Positions 1 to 9,031 are shown, numbered from the stretch's first letter. The stretch: 64,000 nucleotides of DNA from Oscillospiraceae bacterium (GCA_015067545.1 SVMG01000001.1:124001-188000), one strand, 5' to 3'. Numbers and translations are program-made. Notes: generated from the letters alone by a model not told the origin.

Positions 1-1033
1 CGTGGCGAGCAAATGTCGTTCACGGATATAACTGGATTATCGGGAATCAGAAATCGCTGCGCTAATATTTGGTACTAGTTGGTTTTTGGCGTCCTGTTTT
101 TCTTAGCAGATTTCGCAGTCCAGATTTTGCGGTACAGAACAATCAACTAATCATCTGATCTCCCCTCCTATATTTTTAAAGCAGAAATCATGCTTCGCTA
201 TTATCTGTTACATTATCATTCGCCTTACAGCACATAGCAAAGAATAGCCTGTATTTCGTATATTGCTCTATTGCTAAGGCCGTCACTTACTGGATTGAGA
301 GAATAGAACAATAGGATGAGAATGCAGACTCCGTACGTCATCTCATATTAGGCAAAGAAACAAAAGAGATAAAACTATCGGATCGAAAGATCCGTACCAG
401 CAATCGGTACAGTAACGAAAAAGAAGTAATACAGAATAGGCTTTGGGATTGGCTGATTGCAGGTTTGTCTTTTCTTGTAATCAAGGTAATTGGTTGAGAT
501 GAGAAAAGGGCTACATCCTTATCTCATATTTCTTCATCTTTTTTCTTGTATTGTCAAAAGCCATGAGAGGTCTTGCGTTGCCTCTATTTTCTCAAATACT
601 TTCTTAGAGGAAGAGAAGCCTGCACCTATTGTTTTTGTGCTTTTGGCGCGTTTGACAGGAAGAAAAATTTTATAGTTTTCCTGTATTTCTTCATCTCTCT
701 TGCACCACGTCACAATCATCAAAATCCACTGAAACGGGAGTTTCCGACCCCTCATTTAAGGTTCCCGAAAAAATCAAACAAGGTTCCGAACCTCTTTTTA
801 TGACCACGGCGGTATGAAATCGTAAGGTTCCGGATATCTTTTCGAATTATCTTCTTAAAGGGGGCCGGGTTCCCGGGAAACCGCCTCCCAATAATCATTT
901 TCCGCAAAAATGTTTGTTCTTTTCGGATTTCATAAGAAAGTTCCAAACTTTTTTCTTTCCGGAAACCGCCTTTTCCCCTCGTTTCCCTTCATAATCAAAT
1001 TTATTGAACACCATAGGTGTATCTGAAAAACCG

Positions 1034-1053
1034 TGCGACACATAACTGTCGCA
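1034..1053. repeat. Inverted repeat TGCGACA-N6-TGTCGCA
   Basis: A perfect 7-bp inverted repeat with a 6-base spacer in non-coding sequence. It could be a small hairpin, a remnant of a terminator (only a short T stretch follows) or a recombinase or regulator site. Nothing adjacent identifies which. Confidence 0.4.
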
Positions 1054-1120
1054 TTTCGCCAAGAACAAAAAATGCTACAGTAGTCGTATATAAATATTAT
1101 CTTTTTAATAAAAAGTAGAA

Positions 1121-1155
1121 GATCCTGCTCCAGACACTGGTGGCAGGATCTTTGT
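1121..1155 (+). terminator. Terminator-like hairpin
   Basis: GATCCTGC pairs with GCAGGATC, and an inner CCAG-aca-CTGG helix extends the stem. A T-rich tail (TTTGTGTGT) follows on the plus strand. It lies just before the CotJC remnant with no intact gene upstream, so it probably belonged to a gene that has decayed. Confidence 0.5.
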
Positions 1156-1202
1156 GTGTAACAACAAATTCGAATAGCTTGTCCCCCATTATGTTTTGAA
1201 GT

Positions 1203-1415
1203 TGGCTATATGAGGTAGCAGCAGAACAAAAAGCACGGGTGACCTATGACAATATTCTGCGTCTGTCCGATGATCCGGATGTAAACGATGTGATCAAGTT
1301 CCTTCGGCAGCGGGAAGTCGTACACTTCCAGCGGTTTGGCGAAAGCCTGCAGCAGCTGCGCGAACGGCTGAATCAAAAAAATGTATACTGCATGAATCCT
1401 GCATTTGACATGTAA
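1203..1415 (+). pseudogene. C-terminal fragment of a CotJC / manganese-catalase-like spore coat protein
   Basis: About 70 codons read in frame to a TAA stop at 1413-1415. They contain EQKARVTYDNILRLSDDPDV and the REVVHFQRFGE segment followed by an NPAFDM tail, which is the carboxy-terminal part of spore coat CotJC and related Mn-catalases; the REVVHFQ segment carries Glu and His residues of the di-manganese site in that family. The intact protein is roughly 190-200 residues. Here an in-frame stop sits at 1197-1199 and no start or N-terminal two thirds is found upstream, so the gene is truncated on the left, apparently at a rearrangement breakpoint near 1200. Homology is from recognised sequence; the breakpoint is inference. 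Confidence 0.75.
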
Positions 1416-1421
1416 ACCGCA

Positions 1422-1447
1422 CCCCCTCGGGCCTCTAGGCTCGGGGG
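1422..1447 (+). terminator. GC-rich hairpin after the CotJC remnant
   Basis: CCCC...GGGG arms with an inner GCCT/AGGC helix follow the remnant's stop codon directly. There is no good T-run, so termination strength is uncertain, but the position fits the original terminator of the decayed gene. Confidence 0.45.
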
Positions 1448-1512
1448 GAATTCAATGCCTTAGCTGTGGGTGATACCATCCGTAGAACAGAATATGGGTA
1501 TATAACTTTCTA

Positions 1513-1541
1513 TTTACAAAATCTGTTTGCTTTGGTATAAT
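1513..1541 (+). promoter_or_regulatory. Sigma-A-type promoter of the M13 peptidase gene
   Basis: TTTACA (1513-1518) and TATAAT (1536-1541) are separated by exactly 17 bases. The start codon follows at 1590 after a short leader. Confidence 0.75.
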
Positions 1542-1589
1542 AAATACGCTGTTTCTAACATAACTACTTTTCACATAAAGGAGACAATC

Positions 1590-3482
1590 ATGGAAAAAGT
1601 AAGAATTCAAGATGACCTGTATACCTATGTCAACCAGGCTAAGCTGGAGGAATTGGTCATTCCCGACGATATGCCCGTTGCAGGTGGCTTTGCTGCCCTC
1701 AGCACCGATGTGGAAAAGCTTATGATCGGTGAGTTTAACGATATGTGCAAGGAGGCCTCCTATCCCAACGAGCATTTGGCCAGAGCCTGCACCTTGTACA
1801 GACTTGCCAAGGATGTAAAGCGGAAGAAAAAGCACGGCATCAAGCCTGCGCTGAAGAATCTTTCCATTCTGAAGAAGCTGAACACTATGCGCAGCTTCAA
1901 TCTCCACACCAAGGAACTGATTCTTAAGAATATTGCACTGCCCCTGAACATTATGGTAGAAGCCAACATGAAGGACACCACCCATCATTGTGTGATGATC
2001 CAGGGTGCATCTGTGATCCTGCCTGACGTTTCTTATTATAAAAACGAACAGCAGAGAGATCAGCTGCTGAATCTGTGGAGCGGATTTGCAAAGCAGGTTC
2101 TGGCCATCGCAGGCCACAGCGAGGAAGAAATTGATGCTCTGATCAGAGACACCCTCGCCTTCGACGCACTCATCGCAAAGTACGCCAAGAGCCAAGAGGA
2201 GTGGTCTGAGTATGTCAAGATGTACAACCCTATGAAGACCGGACGGGTTGCCGGCATGGTCAAGCCTCTGAATCTGAAGAAACTGTTGAAGGACATTTTT
2301 GGCTTTGTGCCTGAAGAGATCATCGTGACAGAGCCCCGTTACTTCAAGAATTTCAAGGAGATTTTCAATCAGGAAACCTTTGAAATGTACAAAAACTGGG
2401 CCTATGTGGATACCCTGATGGGTAGCTGCAGCCTGCTGTCCGAGGAACTGCGCGACTTAGGCGGCGCTTTCCGCAGAGCCCTGTCCGGCATCGCAGCCAT
2501 CTCTTCCCCCGAAAAGTATGCATATCAGCTGGCATCTGCCATGTACAGCGAGCCTGTTGGTCTGTACTACGGTGAAAAGTATTTCGGTGAAGAGGCTAAG
2601 AAGGATATTACCGAGATCGTACAGCAGATCGTTGCTACCTATCAGAAGCGCATTGCTACCAATGATATTTTGGAGCAAGCCACCAAGGACAAGGCTATCT
2701 TGAAGCTTTCTAAGATGGGTCTGAAACTGGCCTACCCTGACCGTGTGGAAGAGATCTACAACAAGATGGTATTTGATGAAAGCAAGTCCCTGTTTGACAT
2801 CGTTTCTTCTCTGAAAAGAATCCGTATGGAGGAAAACTTTGCCAAGCTGGATAAGGAAGTTGACCGTACCCACTGGGCAATGCCGGGACATATGGTCAAT
2901 GCCTGCTACGATCCGTTTGTAAATGACATCACCTTCCCCGCTGCCATTTTGCAGCCTCCCTTCTACTCCATCAACCAGACCAGAAGCGAAAATCTGGGTG
3001 GTATCGGTGCGGTGATCGGTCATGAGATCTCCCACGCCTTTGACTCCAACGGTGCAAAATGTGATGAGCTTGGCAATCTGAATAACTGGTGGACCAAGGC
3101 CGACGAGCGGAAGTTCAACAAAAAGGTCAATGCCATGATCAAGCAGTTTGACGGCATTGAGCTTCCCTGGGGTACTGTGAACGGCAAGTTTACAGTCAGC
3201 GAGAATATTGCCGACAACGGCGGTATGGCTGTTACCCTGGACATCATGTCCAACTCCGAGGGCGTTTCCTTTGAGGAGTATTTTGCAAACTGGGCAAGAG
3301 TATGGTGCCAGAAGGCGAAACCCGAATATCAGGCACTGCTTCTTCAGGTGGATGTGCACGGTCCTTGCTACCTGCGTGCCAATATGCCTCCGAGAAACTT
3401 CCCGGAATGGTATACCACCTTCAATGTCAAGAAGTCTGACGGTATGTATATCGCTCCTTCCAAGAGAGTGGTCATTTGGTAA
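1590..3482 (+). CDS. pepO: M13 family zinc metallopeptidase (PepO-like endopeptidase)
   Basis: A 630-residue neprilysin-family peptidase expected to cleave oligopeptides. The zinc motif HEISH lies at residues 478-482, with Glu479 as catalytic base, and the third ligand lies in ENIAD near residue 538; both are hallmarks of M13. No signal peptide or membrane anchor is visible, so it is probably cytoplasmic like PepO of lactic acid bacteria. The ATG at 1590 is chosen because AAAGGAG precedes it by 6-7 bases; an in-frame ATG at 1527 lies inside the promoter region. The gene is monocistronic, with its own promoter and a hairpin after the stop. Family assignment is firm; substrate is unknown. Confidence 0.93.
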   Translation: MEKVRIQDDLYTYVNQAKLEELVIPDDMPVAGGFAALSTDVEKLMIGEFNDMCKEASYPNEHLARACTLYRLAKDVKRKKKHGIKPALKNLSILKKLNTMRSFNLHTKELILKNIALPLNIMVEANMKDTTHHCVMIQGASVILPDVSYYKNEQQRDQLLNLWSGFAKQVLAIAGHSEEEIDALIRDTLAFDALIAKYAKSQEEWSEYVKMYNPMKTGRVAGMVKPLNLKKLLKDIFGFVPEEIIVTEPRYFKNFKEIFNQETFEMYKNWAYVDTLMGSCSLLSEELRDLGGAFRRALSGIAAISSPEKYAYQLASAMYSEPVGLYYGEKYFGEEAKKDITEIVQQIVATYQKRIATNDILEQATKDKAILKLSKMGLKLAYPDRVEEIYNKMVFDESKSLFDIVSSLKRIRMEENFAKLDKEVDRTHWAMPGHMVNACYDPFVNDITFPAAILQPPFYSINQTRSENLGGIGAVIGHEISHAFDSNGAKCDELGNLNNWWTKADERKFNKKVNAMIKQFDGIELPWGTVNGKFTVSENIADNGGMAVTLDIMSNSEGVSFEEYFANWARVWCQKAKPEYQALLLQVDVHGPCYLRANMPPRNFPEWYTTFNVKKSDGMYIAPSKRVVIW

Positions 3483-3490
3483 CAAAAAAC

Positions 3491-3518
3491 AGAGGGTGTT
3501 GCATTTGCAACACCCTCT
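3491..3518 (-). terminator. Terminator between the convergent peptidase genes
   Basis: A perfect 12-bp stem with an ATTT loop. On the minus strand it is followed by a GTTTTTTG run, so it terminates the Xaa-Pro aminopeptidase transcript. On the plus strand the T-run is poor, though the stem may also stop pepO transcripts. Confidence 0.85.
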
Positions 3519-3524
3519 GAATCA

Positions 3525-4778
3525 TTATTCAGCCATTATGGCTTCGATCTCTTCAACAGTTTTCGGGATCTGGGCAGACAAGTCGATAATGCCGTCAGCT
3601 GTGATCAGAACATCATTTTCGATGCGTACACCGATCCCCTCTTCTTCAATATACAAGCCGGGCTCTACTGTGATGACCATACCGGGCTGCAGAACCACAT
3701 TTCTCCCCATGCTGATATCGTGGGTATCCAGGCCAAGGCTGTGGCTTACGCCGTGGTAGTAGTAATCACGAACACCTTTGCCGTCCTTGCGCAGTCCCAA
3801 ATCATCCAAACGCGATTCATAGTAGTCGATCACCATCTGATTGAGCTGACCGGTGGTAATACCGGGCTTGGCATTCGCCATAACGATCTGCTGTGCGCTC
3901 AGAACCGTGTTGTAGATCTGCTTTTGGCGCGGGGTAAACTTTCCGTTGATGGGGAAAGTTCGGGAAATATCAGCGCTGTAATTGCCCTCAGCGGCGCCAA
4001 GGTCAATGAGAACCAGCTCGCCATCATGGACGATCTGGTCATTGCTGTCGTAGTGCAGTGTCGTGGCGCGTCCGCCGCCGGCAACGATGCTGGTGAAGGC
4101 GTGATCACGAACACCCTGCTTTTTCAGTGAGAAGTCAAATGCCCCCTCCAGCTCACGCTCATTCATCTCGGGCCGGGCATGCTTCATCATGGCAATGATG
4201 GCGTTACAGGTGGTATCCTGAGCCTTACGCATGAGCTCCAGCTCTTCCTCTGATTTAATAATGCGCATGGCGACCATATCCCCAAACAGATCCTGGATCT
4301 CCACAGCGGGATACCGCTGCTGCAGCCGGGCTGCCAGAGTATGTGCAGGTGTATCCGGCTGATCCTCTTTATGACGCCACAGATCCAAATAAACCTGCAT
4401 CTTTCCGGTGCCACGGCTGGATTCAATGATGCTGTTCAACTGGGCAGTAAAGTTGCCAATGTCGGAAACAGTCACAATTCCGGAGATGGCGGTTGCTTCA
4501 TCAGCGCGCATACGGCCACCGACCCACTTGGCCAGCACTTCGTCATAAGGCTCAATATAAAGTGTTTCACTTACCTCGCCCAAGTGGTTCTTACGGAGCA
4601 GCAAAATCATGTTCTCCCGCTCGATACCCGTCAGATAATAGAAGTTCCGATCCACAAAAAAGGGATAGGCGGCATCCAGGGATTTCATGGGAGCAGTGCC
4701 GGAGAACACACACACGAGACAGGGGCCCTGCTTGTTCTGCATCAGCTTTACTCTTCTTGTAATGTAGGTTTCTTTCAT
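3525..4778 (-). CDS. pepP: Xaa-Pro aminopeptidase (M24B family, aminopeptidase P)
   Basis: A 417-residue cytoplasmic enzyme that removes N-terminal residues preceding proline. The C-terminal pita-bread domain carries the five dinuclear-metal ligands: Asp259 and Asp270 (LIDLG, SADISRTF), His346 (GVSHSLG), Glu372 (VEPGLY) and Glu387 (RIEND). An N-terminal creatinase-like domain of about 170 residues precedes it. The start at 4778 is preceded by AAGAGGTAG at proper spacing; an ATG 14 codons upstream lacks a site and overlaps the promoter's start region. It converges on pepO, and both peptidases may serve peptide utilisation, although that link is inferred from position. Confidence 0.93.
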   Translation of the reverse strand: MKETYITRRVKLMQNKQGPCLVCVFSGTAPMKSLDAAYPFFVDRNFYYLTGIERENMILLLRKNHLGEVSETLYIEPYDEVLAKWVGGRMRADEATAISGIVTVSDIGNFTAQLNSIIESSRGTGKMQVYLDLWRHKEDQPDTPAHTLAARLQQRYPAVEIQDLFGDMVAMRIIKSEEELELMRKAQDTTCNAIIAMMKHARPEMNERELEGAFDFSLKKQGVRDHAFTSIVAGGGRATTLHYDSNDQIVHDGELVLIDLGAAEGNYSADISRTFPINGKFTPRQKQIYNTVLSAQQIVMANAKPGITTGQLNQMVIDYYESRLDDLGLRKDGKGVRDYYYHGVSHSLGLDTHDISMGRNVVLQPGMVITVEPGLYIEEEGIGVRIENDVLITADGIIDLSAQIPKTVEEIEAIMAE

Positions 4779-4808
4779 GGAATCTACCTCTTTCCAATGG
4801 TTTACTTG

Positions 4809-4837
4809 ATTATAGAACATTCGGCCGCTTCTGTCAA
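4809..4837 (-). promoter_or_regulatory. Consensus promoter of the Xaa-Pro aminopeptidase gene
   Basis: On the minus strand TTGACA (4837-4832) and TATAAT (4814-4809) are separated by 17 bases, a full sigma-A consensus. The expected start near 4802 leaves a leader of about 25 bases. Confidence 0.85.
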
Positions 4838-5007
4838 CTTCCAGGGAGCAGTTTTCATTCCCGGTGCGGCAACAACTAAATAATATGCAAAAGACCGGTT
4901 CTTCTTATTTCAAGAAATTTGTAAAAAAATACAGTTTTCTATTTTAACGGGCTGTGATATACTAAATTTGGCATAATTGCGACATTCTCGCAGGAGGTAT
5001 CCAACAT

Positions 5008-6759
5008 ATGGATCTATTTGATTTATTGGAAATGATTGGCGGTCTGTGTCTGTTCCTCTTCGGCATGAACCTGATGGGTCAGGCCCTGGAGCGCAGGGCC
5101 GGCAGCGGACTGCGTACCCTGCTTCGTAAGCTGACCACAAATCGCTTGACCGGATTTCTCACCGGCCTGATCGTTACAGCTGTTATCCAGAGCTCCTCAG
5201 CTACGACAGTTATGGTCGTCGGTTTCGTTAACTCCGGACTGATGACACTCGCCCAGGCATTCAATGTGATCATGGGTGCCAATGTGGGAACAACTGTGAC
5301 GGCCTGGATCTTGAGCCTTGGCGCAATCGACAGCGGCAATGTCTTTATGCAGCTGTTAAAGCCCAGCTCCTTTACCCCGATTCTCGCGCTGATCGGTATC
5401 ATTTTCTATATGTTCTGCAAGAACGACAAGAAGAAAGATACCGGTATGATCCTTCTGGGCTTTGCGACACTGATGTTTGGCATGGAAACCATGTCTGCTG
5501 CGGTAAAGGGTCTGAAGGATGTGCCTGAATTTCAGCAGCTGTTCCTGCTGTTCCGTAATCCCATCCTCGGTGTTCTCGCCGGCGCGGTGCTGACTGCTGC
5601 CATTCAGTCCAGCTCTGCTTCCGTTGGTATTCTGCAGGCACTGTCTGCAACCGGCCAGGTGAGCATTGGCGCAGCGATCCCCATCATCATGGGTCAGAAC
5701 ATCGGAACATGTGTAACGGCGCTGATCTCCTCCGTAGGTACAAATAAGAACGCCCGCCGGGCAAGCATCCTGCATCTGCTGTTCAATATCATCGGCACAT
5801 TGGTGTGCCTGGTACTGTTTATGCTTGCTGATGCACTGTTCTCGCCTGCCATCCTCAATGATTCTGCAAATCAGTTTAACATTGCCATCTGCCATACGCT
5901 GTTTAATTTGATCTGCACGATCGTTCTGCTGCCCATGGGGCGTGTTCTGGAAAAGCTGGCAGTGAAGCTGATCCCCGACGACAAGAAGCCGGAAATGGTG
6001 GAAGAGCTGGACGAACGGTTGCTTGCGACTCCCCCCATTGCATTGGAGCGTTGCCGGATGCTGTGTGCCGATATGGCCAATTGCGCCATTGAAGCGCTGG
6101 ATAAGGGCATAGAATGCATGAATCATTATTCTGAAGAACTGGCTGCTTCTGTTCGCGCACTGGAGGACAAAACGGATCATTACGAGGACATTCTCGGCTC
6201 CTATCTTGTAAAACTCAGCACACAAGCTGTTAACGAGGATGACAGCGTGGAAGCTGCAGGACTCCTGAAGGTCATCGGCGACTTTGAACGGATCACCGAC
6301 CATGCCGTAAATCTGGTGGAAGCTGCTGAGGAGCTGAGCGCAAAGGAAATGGCCTTCAGCGAAAGCGCAAGAAAAGAACTGTCTGTGATCTGCGCTGCCG
6401 TCAGCGAGGTAGCCGGCTTTGCCAGGGATGCATTTATTACAGGAGATCTTTCCATTGCCGATCAGGTCGAACCCTTGGAGGAGGTCGTGGACGACCTGAA
6501 GGACAGCCTCCGTTCCCGCCATATCCATCGCCTGCAAAAGGGCCAGTGTTCCATTGAGGCAGGCTTTGTCTGGGCAGATCTGCTCACCGGCCTGGAACGG
6601 ATCTCCGACCACAGCTCCAATGTGGCGGTGTGTGTTCTGGACATGGCAAACCACAACATGAATCAGCATGAGGCTGTTCGCATGATGCACAAGGATTCCA
6701 TGAACTTTGACCACGCCTACAAGCTGTACAGTCAGAAATACAGCTTAACCACTGAATAA
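5008..6759 (+). CDS. Na+/phosphate cotransporter family protein with C-terminal PhoU-like domain
   Basis: A 583-residue membrane protein. The first 310 or so residues form hydrophobic segments containing two repeats of the type II Na/Pi cotransporter signature (TAVIQSSSATT near residue 55 and TAAIQSSSASV near residue 200). The rest is a soluble helical PhoU-like region in two halves. The family imports phosphate with sodium, and the PhoU part may gate or sense. AGGAGGT precedes the ATG by 7-8 bases. A TATACT -10 box lies near 4957 but the -35 is weak. The gene is monocistronic and ends at a strong bidirectional hairpin. Phosphate as substrate is family knowledge and was not shown here. Confidence 0.9.
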   Translation: MDLFDLLEMIGGLCLFLFGMNLMGQALERRAGSGLRTLLRKLTTNRLTGFLTGLIVTAVIQSSSATTVMVVGFVNSGLMTLAQAFNVIMGANVGTTVTAWILSLGAIDSGNVFMQLLKPSSFTPILALIGIIFYMFCKNDKKKDTGMILLGFATLMFGMETMSAAVKGLKDVPEFQQLFLLFRNPILGVLAGAVLTAAIQSSSASVGILQALSATGQVSIGAAIPIIMGQNIGTCVTALISSVGTNKNARRASILHLLFNIIGTLVCLVLFMLADALFSPAILNDSANQFNIAICHTLFNLICTIVLLPMGRVLEKLAVKLIPDDKKPEMVEELDERLLATPPIALERCRMLCADMANCAIEALDKGIECMNHYSEELAASVRALEDKTDHYEDILGSYLVKLSTQAVNEDDSVEAAGLLKVIGDFERITDHAVNLVEAAEELSAKEMAFSESARKELSVICAAVSEVAGFARDAFITGDLSIADQVEPLEEVVDDLKDSLRSRHIHRLQKGQCSIEAGFVWADLLTGLERISDHSSNVAVCVLDMANHNMNQHEAVRMMHKDSMNFDHAYKLYSQKYSLTTE

Positions 6760-6766
6760 AGAAATC

Positions 6767-6788
6767 AGCCCCGGAGTATACCGGGGCT
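6767..6788. terminator. Bidirectional terminator
   Basis: AGCCCCGG-agtata-CCGGGGCT sits between the stops of the Na/Pi transporter (+) and the flavin reductase (-), with T-rich sequence on both sides. Confidence 0.8.
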
Positions 6789-6792
6789 GTGC

Positions 6793-7314
6793 TTATTCCT
6801 TGATGATATATGCGCTGACGATCTCGCCGTAGTAGGCGTAATGGAAATCCCGTACACCATCCTTTTCAGGGTAATAACGGTCCAAAATCTCCTGTGGAAG
6901 CTGCTGTGTGGGCTGCGGATTCCGATATACCACCCTGCACTCCAGTGTTAAAGGCAGTTCCTTGATTCCGGGAACAGAGATATTCACCGGTTCTTCCGTA
7001 TGCAGTCCCAATTCCTTGATTTTATCCATCTGGCGGCCGGATTTGGTTCCGCACAAGCCGAGGATCTTGCCGTCGATCTGCGCTACCGGACAATTCACTG
7101 TAAACTCCGGGTTTTCATCCAACAGCTGACGGGTGTAACGGCTTTCACGTACATAAGCAACGAACATGGGTCTGCCCCACTCAATGCCGACTGTTCCCCA
7201 ACCGATGGTCATGGTGTTGACCATGCCTTTTGCCTTGGTGGTCAGGAGGATGCCCTTGCCCATATGCTTGGCAAACTCCCCTGCATAATCAAACGGATCA
7301 ATAAAGTTTTTCAT
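6793..7314 (-). CDS. Flavin reductase family protein (FMN-binding split barrel)
   Basis: A 173-residue protein of the flavin-reductase-like / DIM6-NTAB family, which binds FMN and often reduces it with NAD(P)H or acts as a flavoredoxin. Typical features are the N-terminal TTKAKGMVNTMTIGWGT strand region (residues 25-42), where substrate and flavin bind, and VNCP followed by a GTKSGR loop in the middle. CCGGAGGTA precedes the ATG. It is monocistronic from a promoter facing away from the alpha/beta hydrolase gene. Which partner uses the flavin is unknown. Confidence 0.85.
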   Translation of the reverse strand: MKNFIDPFDYAGEFAKHMGKGILLTTKAKGMVNTMTIGWGTVGIEWGRPMFVAYVRESRYTRQLLDENPEFTVNCPVAQIDGKILGLCGTKSGRQMDKIKELGLHTEEPVNISVPGIKELPLTLECRVVYRNPQPTQQLPQEILDRYYPEKDGVRDFHYAYYGEIVSAYIIKE

Positions 7315-7343
7315 GCTATCTACCTCCGGTGTTTGATAGAGCT

Positions 7344-7372
7344 ATTATATCATCCTTTTCAGAATATTTCCA
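7344..7372 (-). promoter_or_regulatory. Promoter of the flavin reductase gene
   Basis: On the minus strand TGGAAA (7372-7367) and TATAAT (7349-7344) are separated by 17 bases. The -35 is a partial match. It is back-to-back with the hydrolase promoter, with 7 bases between the two -35 boxes. Confidence 0.6.
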
Positions 7373-7379
7373 TACTTTC

Positions 7380-7408
7380 TTGACGTCAGAGAGAAAAGCC
7401 GATATAAT
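7380..7408 (+). promoter_or_regulatory. Promoter of the alpha/beta hydrolase - cytidylate-kinase-like operon
   Basis: TTGACG (7380-7385), a 17-base spacer and TATAAT (7403-7408): near-perfect sigma-A consensus, about 30 bases before the start codon. Confidence 0.85.
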
Positions 7409-7438
7409 AAAACCAGAACAGTTAATAGGTGACAGGAT

Positions 7439-8383
7439 ATGATACTATTTATAATCTTAATGGTACTGATACTTTCAAGTGTTGGCATATGCCTGTATTG
7501 CTTCCATACCTGCTTTTACGCATCCAATAGGAAGAAGCAGGATCCTTACTGCCAACTTCACGGTCAGCAGTTTTTGGAGGTACAGGAACAAATCTATGCC
7601 AGTACCCGCCGCATGGAGCAGATCCCCTTTGAGGCAGTGACGATCAGATCCTTTGATGGTCTGACACTTTATGGTCGTTATTATCATATGAAGGACGGTG
7701 CACCTGTAAAGATCATTTTTCACGGCTACCGGAGCATGGCTTTGCGGGATTGCGCAGGTGGCTTTGCGCTCTCACGCAAGCTGGGTATGAATGTGCTTGC
7801 CGTAGATCAGCGGGCACACGGCAACAGTGGCGGACACGTGATCACCTTTGGCGTATTGGAGCGACGCGACTGTCTATCCTGGATCCGCTATATCAACGGA
7901 CGGTTCGGAAACCACACACCCATCATCTTATCCGGTCTTTCCATGGGTGCAGCCACCGTCATCATGGCAGCTGCACTGCCTCTGCCCGCCAATGTCAAAT
8001 GCATCCTTGCAGACAGTCCCTATTCTGCGCCGGATGAAATTATATGGCAGGTATGTAAAGACCGGCACTTCCCTGTTAAGCTTGTGTATCCATTTATTCG
8101 GTTTGCTGCGCGCGTCTTTGCCGGTTTCAATTTGGAACAATACAGTGCCACTGCTGCCGCCAGCGTTTCTCCTGTGCCGATCCTTTTGCTGCACGGAGAT
8201 GATGACCGCTTCGTTCCCTGTGAAATGAGTCATCATATCCACGAAATGTCCAACGGATGCACAAAACTGGTCACCTTCATGGATGCCGGCCATGGCCTGA
8301 GCTATATTGTCGAGCCTAAACGCTATGAACAGACGGTTCTTACCTTCCTGAAGCAGTTTTTCCCAGTGGATGAGGGAATTTAA
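7439..8383 (+). CDS. Alpha/beta hydrolase with N-terminal membrane anchor
   Basis: A 314-residue protein. Residues 1-22 form a hydrophobic segment, likely a signal anchor placing the catalytic domain outside or at the membrane. The hydrolase core shows the oxyanion-side HGYRS (95-99), the nucleophile elbow GLSMG with Ser168, the acid region HGDDDRF (Asp254-256) and His285 in DAGHG, so the triad is complete. It resembles the bacterial BEM46/YqkD-like extracellular serine hydrolases; substrate unknown. A weak AGGTGA site precedes the ATG. The cytidylate-kinase-like gene follows after 39 bases and probably shares its transcript. Confidence 0.85.
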   Translation: MILFIILMVLILSSVGICLYCFHTCFYASNRKKQDPYCQLHGQQFLEVQEQIYASTRRMEQIPFEAVTIRSFDGLTLYGRYYHMKDGAPVKIIFHGYRSMALRDCAGGFALSRKLGMNVLAVDQRAHGNSGGHVITFGVLERRDCLSWIRYINGRFGNHTPIILSGLSMGAATVIMAAALPLPANVKCILADSPYSAPDEIIWQVCKDRHFPVKLVYPFIRFAARVFAGFNLEQYSATAAASVSPVPILLLHGDDDRFVPCEMSHHIHEMSNGCTKLVTFMDAGHGLSYIVEPKRYEQTVLTFLKQFFPVDEGI

Positions 8384-8422
8384 TCATCCAACAGTTCCGC
8401 AAATTAATAAGGAGGTTTGTTT

Positions 8423-9031
8423 ATGAAAAAGACAATCATCACCATCAGCAGACAGTTTGGCAGTGGCGGCAGAAGCGTCGGCCGTCAGATCGCAGAAAAG
8501 CTGGGAATCCCCTTCTATGACAAGGAATTGGTCGAGCAAATCGCTTTGGAATCCGGATTTGCACCCAAATTTGTGGAGGAACACGGTGAACATTCTCCCG
8601 GTAAGAGCATTCTTTCCTATGCCTTTGCATCCAGCGGCGTTCCCGGCGTGATGAACGGACTGTCCACGGCAGATTTTCTTTGGAGCATCCAATGCAACGC
8701 CATTTTGCAGCTGGCGGAGAAAGGACCCTGTGTAATCGTAGGCCGGAATGCGGACTATATCCTGAAGGACCGTAAGGATGCACTGCATGTTTATATCCAT
8801 GCGGATATGGATTTCCGGGCCGACCGAATCGTGCGGCTGTACGGCGAATCGGAAAAGAGTCCGGTTGCCCGTTTACAGGAAAAGGATAAGCGCCGCAGTG
8901 TCAACTATCAGCACTATACAGGCCGCACCTGGGGTGACGCTGAAAACTATGACCTGTGTCTAAACACGGCAGTGATCGGCGTTGATGAGGCAGCGGACCT
9001 GGTCGTGTCCATTGTAAATAATTCCAAATAA
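8423..9031 (+). CDS. Cytidylate kinase-like family protein
   Basis: A 202-residue P-loop protein of the cytidylate-kinase-2-like family. The nucleotide-binding loop SRQFGSGGRSVG lies at residues 10-21, followed by GIPFYDKEL and later VIVGRNADYIL, which are typical of this family. It is distinct from the canonical Cmk, so nucleotide phosphorylation is a family expectation and the physiological substrate is uncertain. The ATG at 8423 follows GGAGG by 8 bases; a TTG two codons earlier falls too close to that site. It is co-oriented with the hydrolase and closed by a strong hairpin. Confidence 0.85.
   Translation: MKKTIITISRQFGSGGRSVGRQIAEKLGIPFYDKELVEQIALESGFAPKFVEEHGEHSPGKSILSYAFASSGVPGVMNGLSTADFLWSIQCNAILQLAEKGPCVIVGRNADYILKDRKDALHVYIHADMDFRADRIVRLYGESEKSPVARLQEKDKRRSVNYQHYTGRTWGDAENYDLCLNTAVIGVDEAADLVVSIVNNSK

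Larger units (their letters stand above)
1..1199. other. AT-rich stretch without a supportable gene
   Basis: No reading frame here has a plausible ribosome-binding site together with recognisable protein sequence, and base composition is visibly more AT-rich than the rest of the window. Short hairpins are present, for example CGGATC-gaaa-GATCCG near 374-389 followed by GTACC-agcaatc-GGTAC. The motif AAGGTTCC recurs near 760, 780 and 832. Frame 1 is open from base 1 to a stop near 78 and could be the last 25 or so codons of a gene starting left of the window, but I do not recognise it. The stretch is best read as decayed sequence beside the spore-coat gene fragment. Confidence 0.6.

Noticed and set aside
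490..946. Overlapping short reading frames in the left flank
   Set aside because: None has a ribosome site or recognisable sequence; they overlap each other on both strands in AT-rich sequence.
5356..6714. A 452-codon open frame opposite the Na/Pi transporter
   Set aside because: Rich in His, Cys and Gln with no start signal; the transporter is complete on the plus strand.
8326..8342. GAAC...GTTC palindrome inside the alpha/beta hydrolase gene as a second LexA box
   Set aside because: The half sites are 5 bases apart and not 4, and it lies in coding sequence far from a promoter.
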